From contig JAHQJS010000004.1 of assembly GCA_019057385.1 (NCBI GenBank), positions 276,535-340,534 of the forward strand: a DNA stretch of 64,000 nt, given 5' to 3'. The translations under genes and the position numbers were made by a program. Origin of the DNA: Candidatus Borrarchaeum weybense (GTDB lineage Archaea; Asgardarchaeota; Sifarchaeia; Borrarchaeales; Borrarchaeaceae). Positions 63,918 through 64,000 of the stretch are shown one piece after another. The first letter of the stretch is position 1. The number at the start of each line of letters is the position of its first letter. Below the pieces are notes generated by a model, which was not told the origin of the DNA, did not search any database, and saw only the letters and a program-made list of their open reading frames with translations.

Positions 63918-64000
63918 GTGGGTATGACATTTATCGTCCCTTGCGAGTCATCCATCCCCAATAATCGAGGCGTCGGACCTCTAAGTTGGTTCAGTCTCAT
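63918..64000 (-). repeat. Hairpin-rich repeat, copy B (runs into the window edge)
   Basis: Second copy of the repeat at 62812-62890, lying about 100 bases upstream of the Cas6-like gene. It keeps both hairpins and both loops (TCCGACG and CAAGGGA). It differs by single changes, a 1-base-longer spacer and a 3-base insertion before GTTCAGTCTCAT. It may extend beyond the window. Confidence 0.75.

Noticed and set aside
62812..64000. CRISPR array
   Set aside because: Only two copies about 1.1 kb apart with a gene between them; there are no regularly spaced short repeats.

Overview
The window is a stretch of AT-rich archaeal chromosome. The archaeal assignment rests on glycerol-1-phosphate dehydrogenase (egsA), a KH/metallo-beta-lactamase/beta-CASP nuclease of the aCPSF1 type, proteasome beta subunit, Sm-like protein, ribosomal protein L37e, RNase P subunit Rpp21, Nep1, an MCT-1-like PUA protein, SepF, UPF0179 and tRNA genes broken by small introns. 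Start codons are mixed (ATG, GTG, TTG), and a Shine-Dalgarno-like motif is visible before some genes. The lineage cannot be fixed from this sequence alone; a mesophilic archaeon, possibly of the Asgard group, is only a guess.

Layout. 1-13.3 kb is a surface-glycan assembly island: four plus-strand genes (GT-C membrane glycosyltransferases and a flippase) converge on a six-gene minus-strand run (two GT4 enzymes, a GT2 enzyme, a DUF1616-like membrane protein, another GT-C protein, a rhamnose-epimerase-like SDR with a zinc ribbon). 13.4-24.6 kb is housekeeping and stress: an unknown membrane protein, DUF354, 2-oxoacid:ferredoxin oxidoreductase, rhodanese, a rubrerythrin-VIT1 iron transporter, a nitrilase-type amidase, a VapBC-like pair and an orphan antitoxin, a thioredoxin-NHL protein, a pentapeptide protein. 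24.7-36.8 kb is accessory: lineage-specific proteins, orphan HypC, twin methyltransferases around a relic IS605 right end, a HEPN-like protein, a TnpB-related gene broken by an amber codon, and an iron alcohol dehydrogenase with a duplicated 5' fragment. 36.8-50.3 kb carries a flippase-like protein, CYTH and CDF proteins, a 37-residue desulforedoxin, an HtrA protease broken by TGA, NSUN methylase with a NIP7-like partner, a 400-nt GC-rich structured RNA candidate, FKBP, UPF0179, egsA, an intact TnpB-related gene, a bacterial-type Fpg, TusA and proteasome beta. 50.4-62.5 kb is the information-processing core: intein-containing aCPSF1, SepF, MCT-1, LSm, L37e, five tRNAs, GcvH, YjbQ, Nep1, Rpp21, a GT2 enzyme, ornithine carbamoyltransferase and FtsY. 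The last 1.2 kb holds a gene with a Cas6-like N-terminal half lying between two copies of a conserved hairpin-rich repeat, next to a fragment of FtsY.

Main points of interest: (1) every one of the five tRNA genes carries non-canonical insertions, four of them inside the T-loop at the same place, others in the variable loop, D-loop or anticodon stem; (2) the Cas6-like gene flanked by repeated structured RNA; (3) the 43.3-43.7 kb structured RNA; (4) an intein in the catalytic motif of aCPSF1 that contains a helix-turn-helix domain as well as a LAGLIDADG nuclease; (5) two TnpB-related copies lacking the usual third RuvC aspartate, one broken by a single stop at a Trp codon.

All assignments come from reading the sequence and recalled family motifs; no database search was run.
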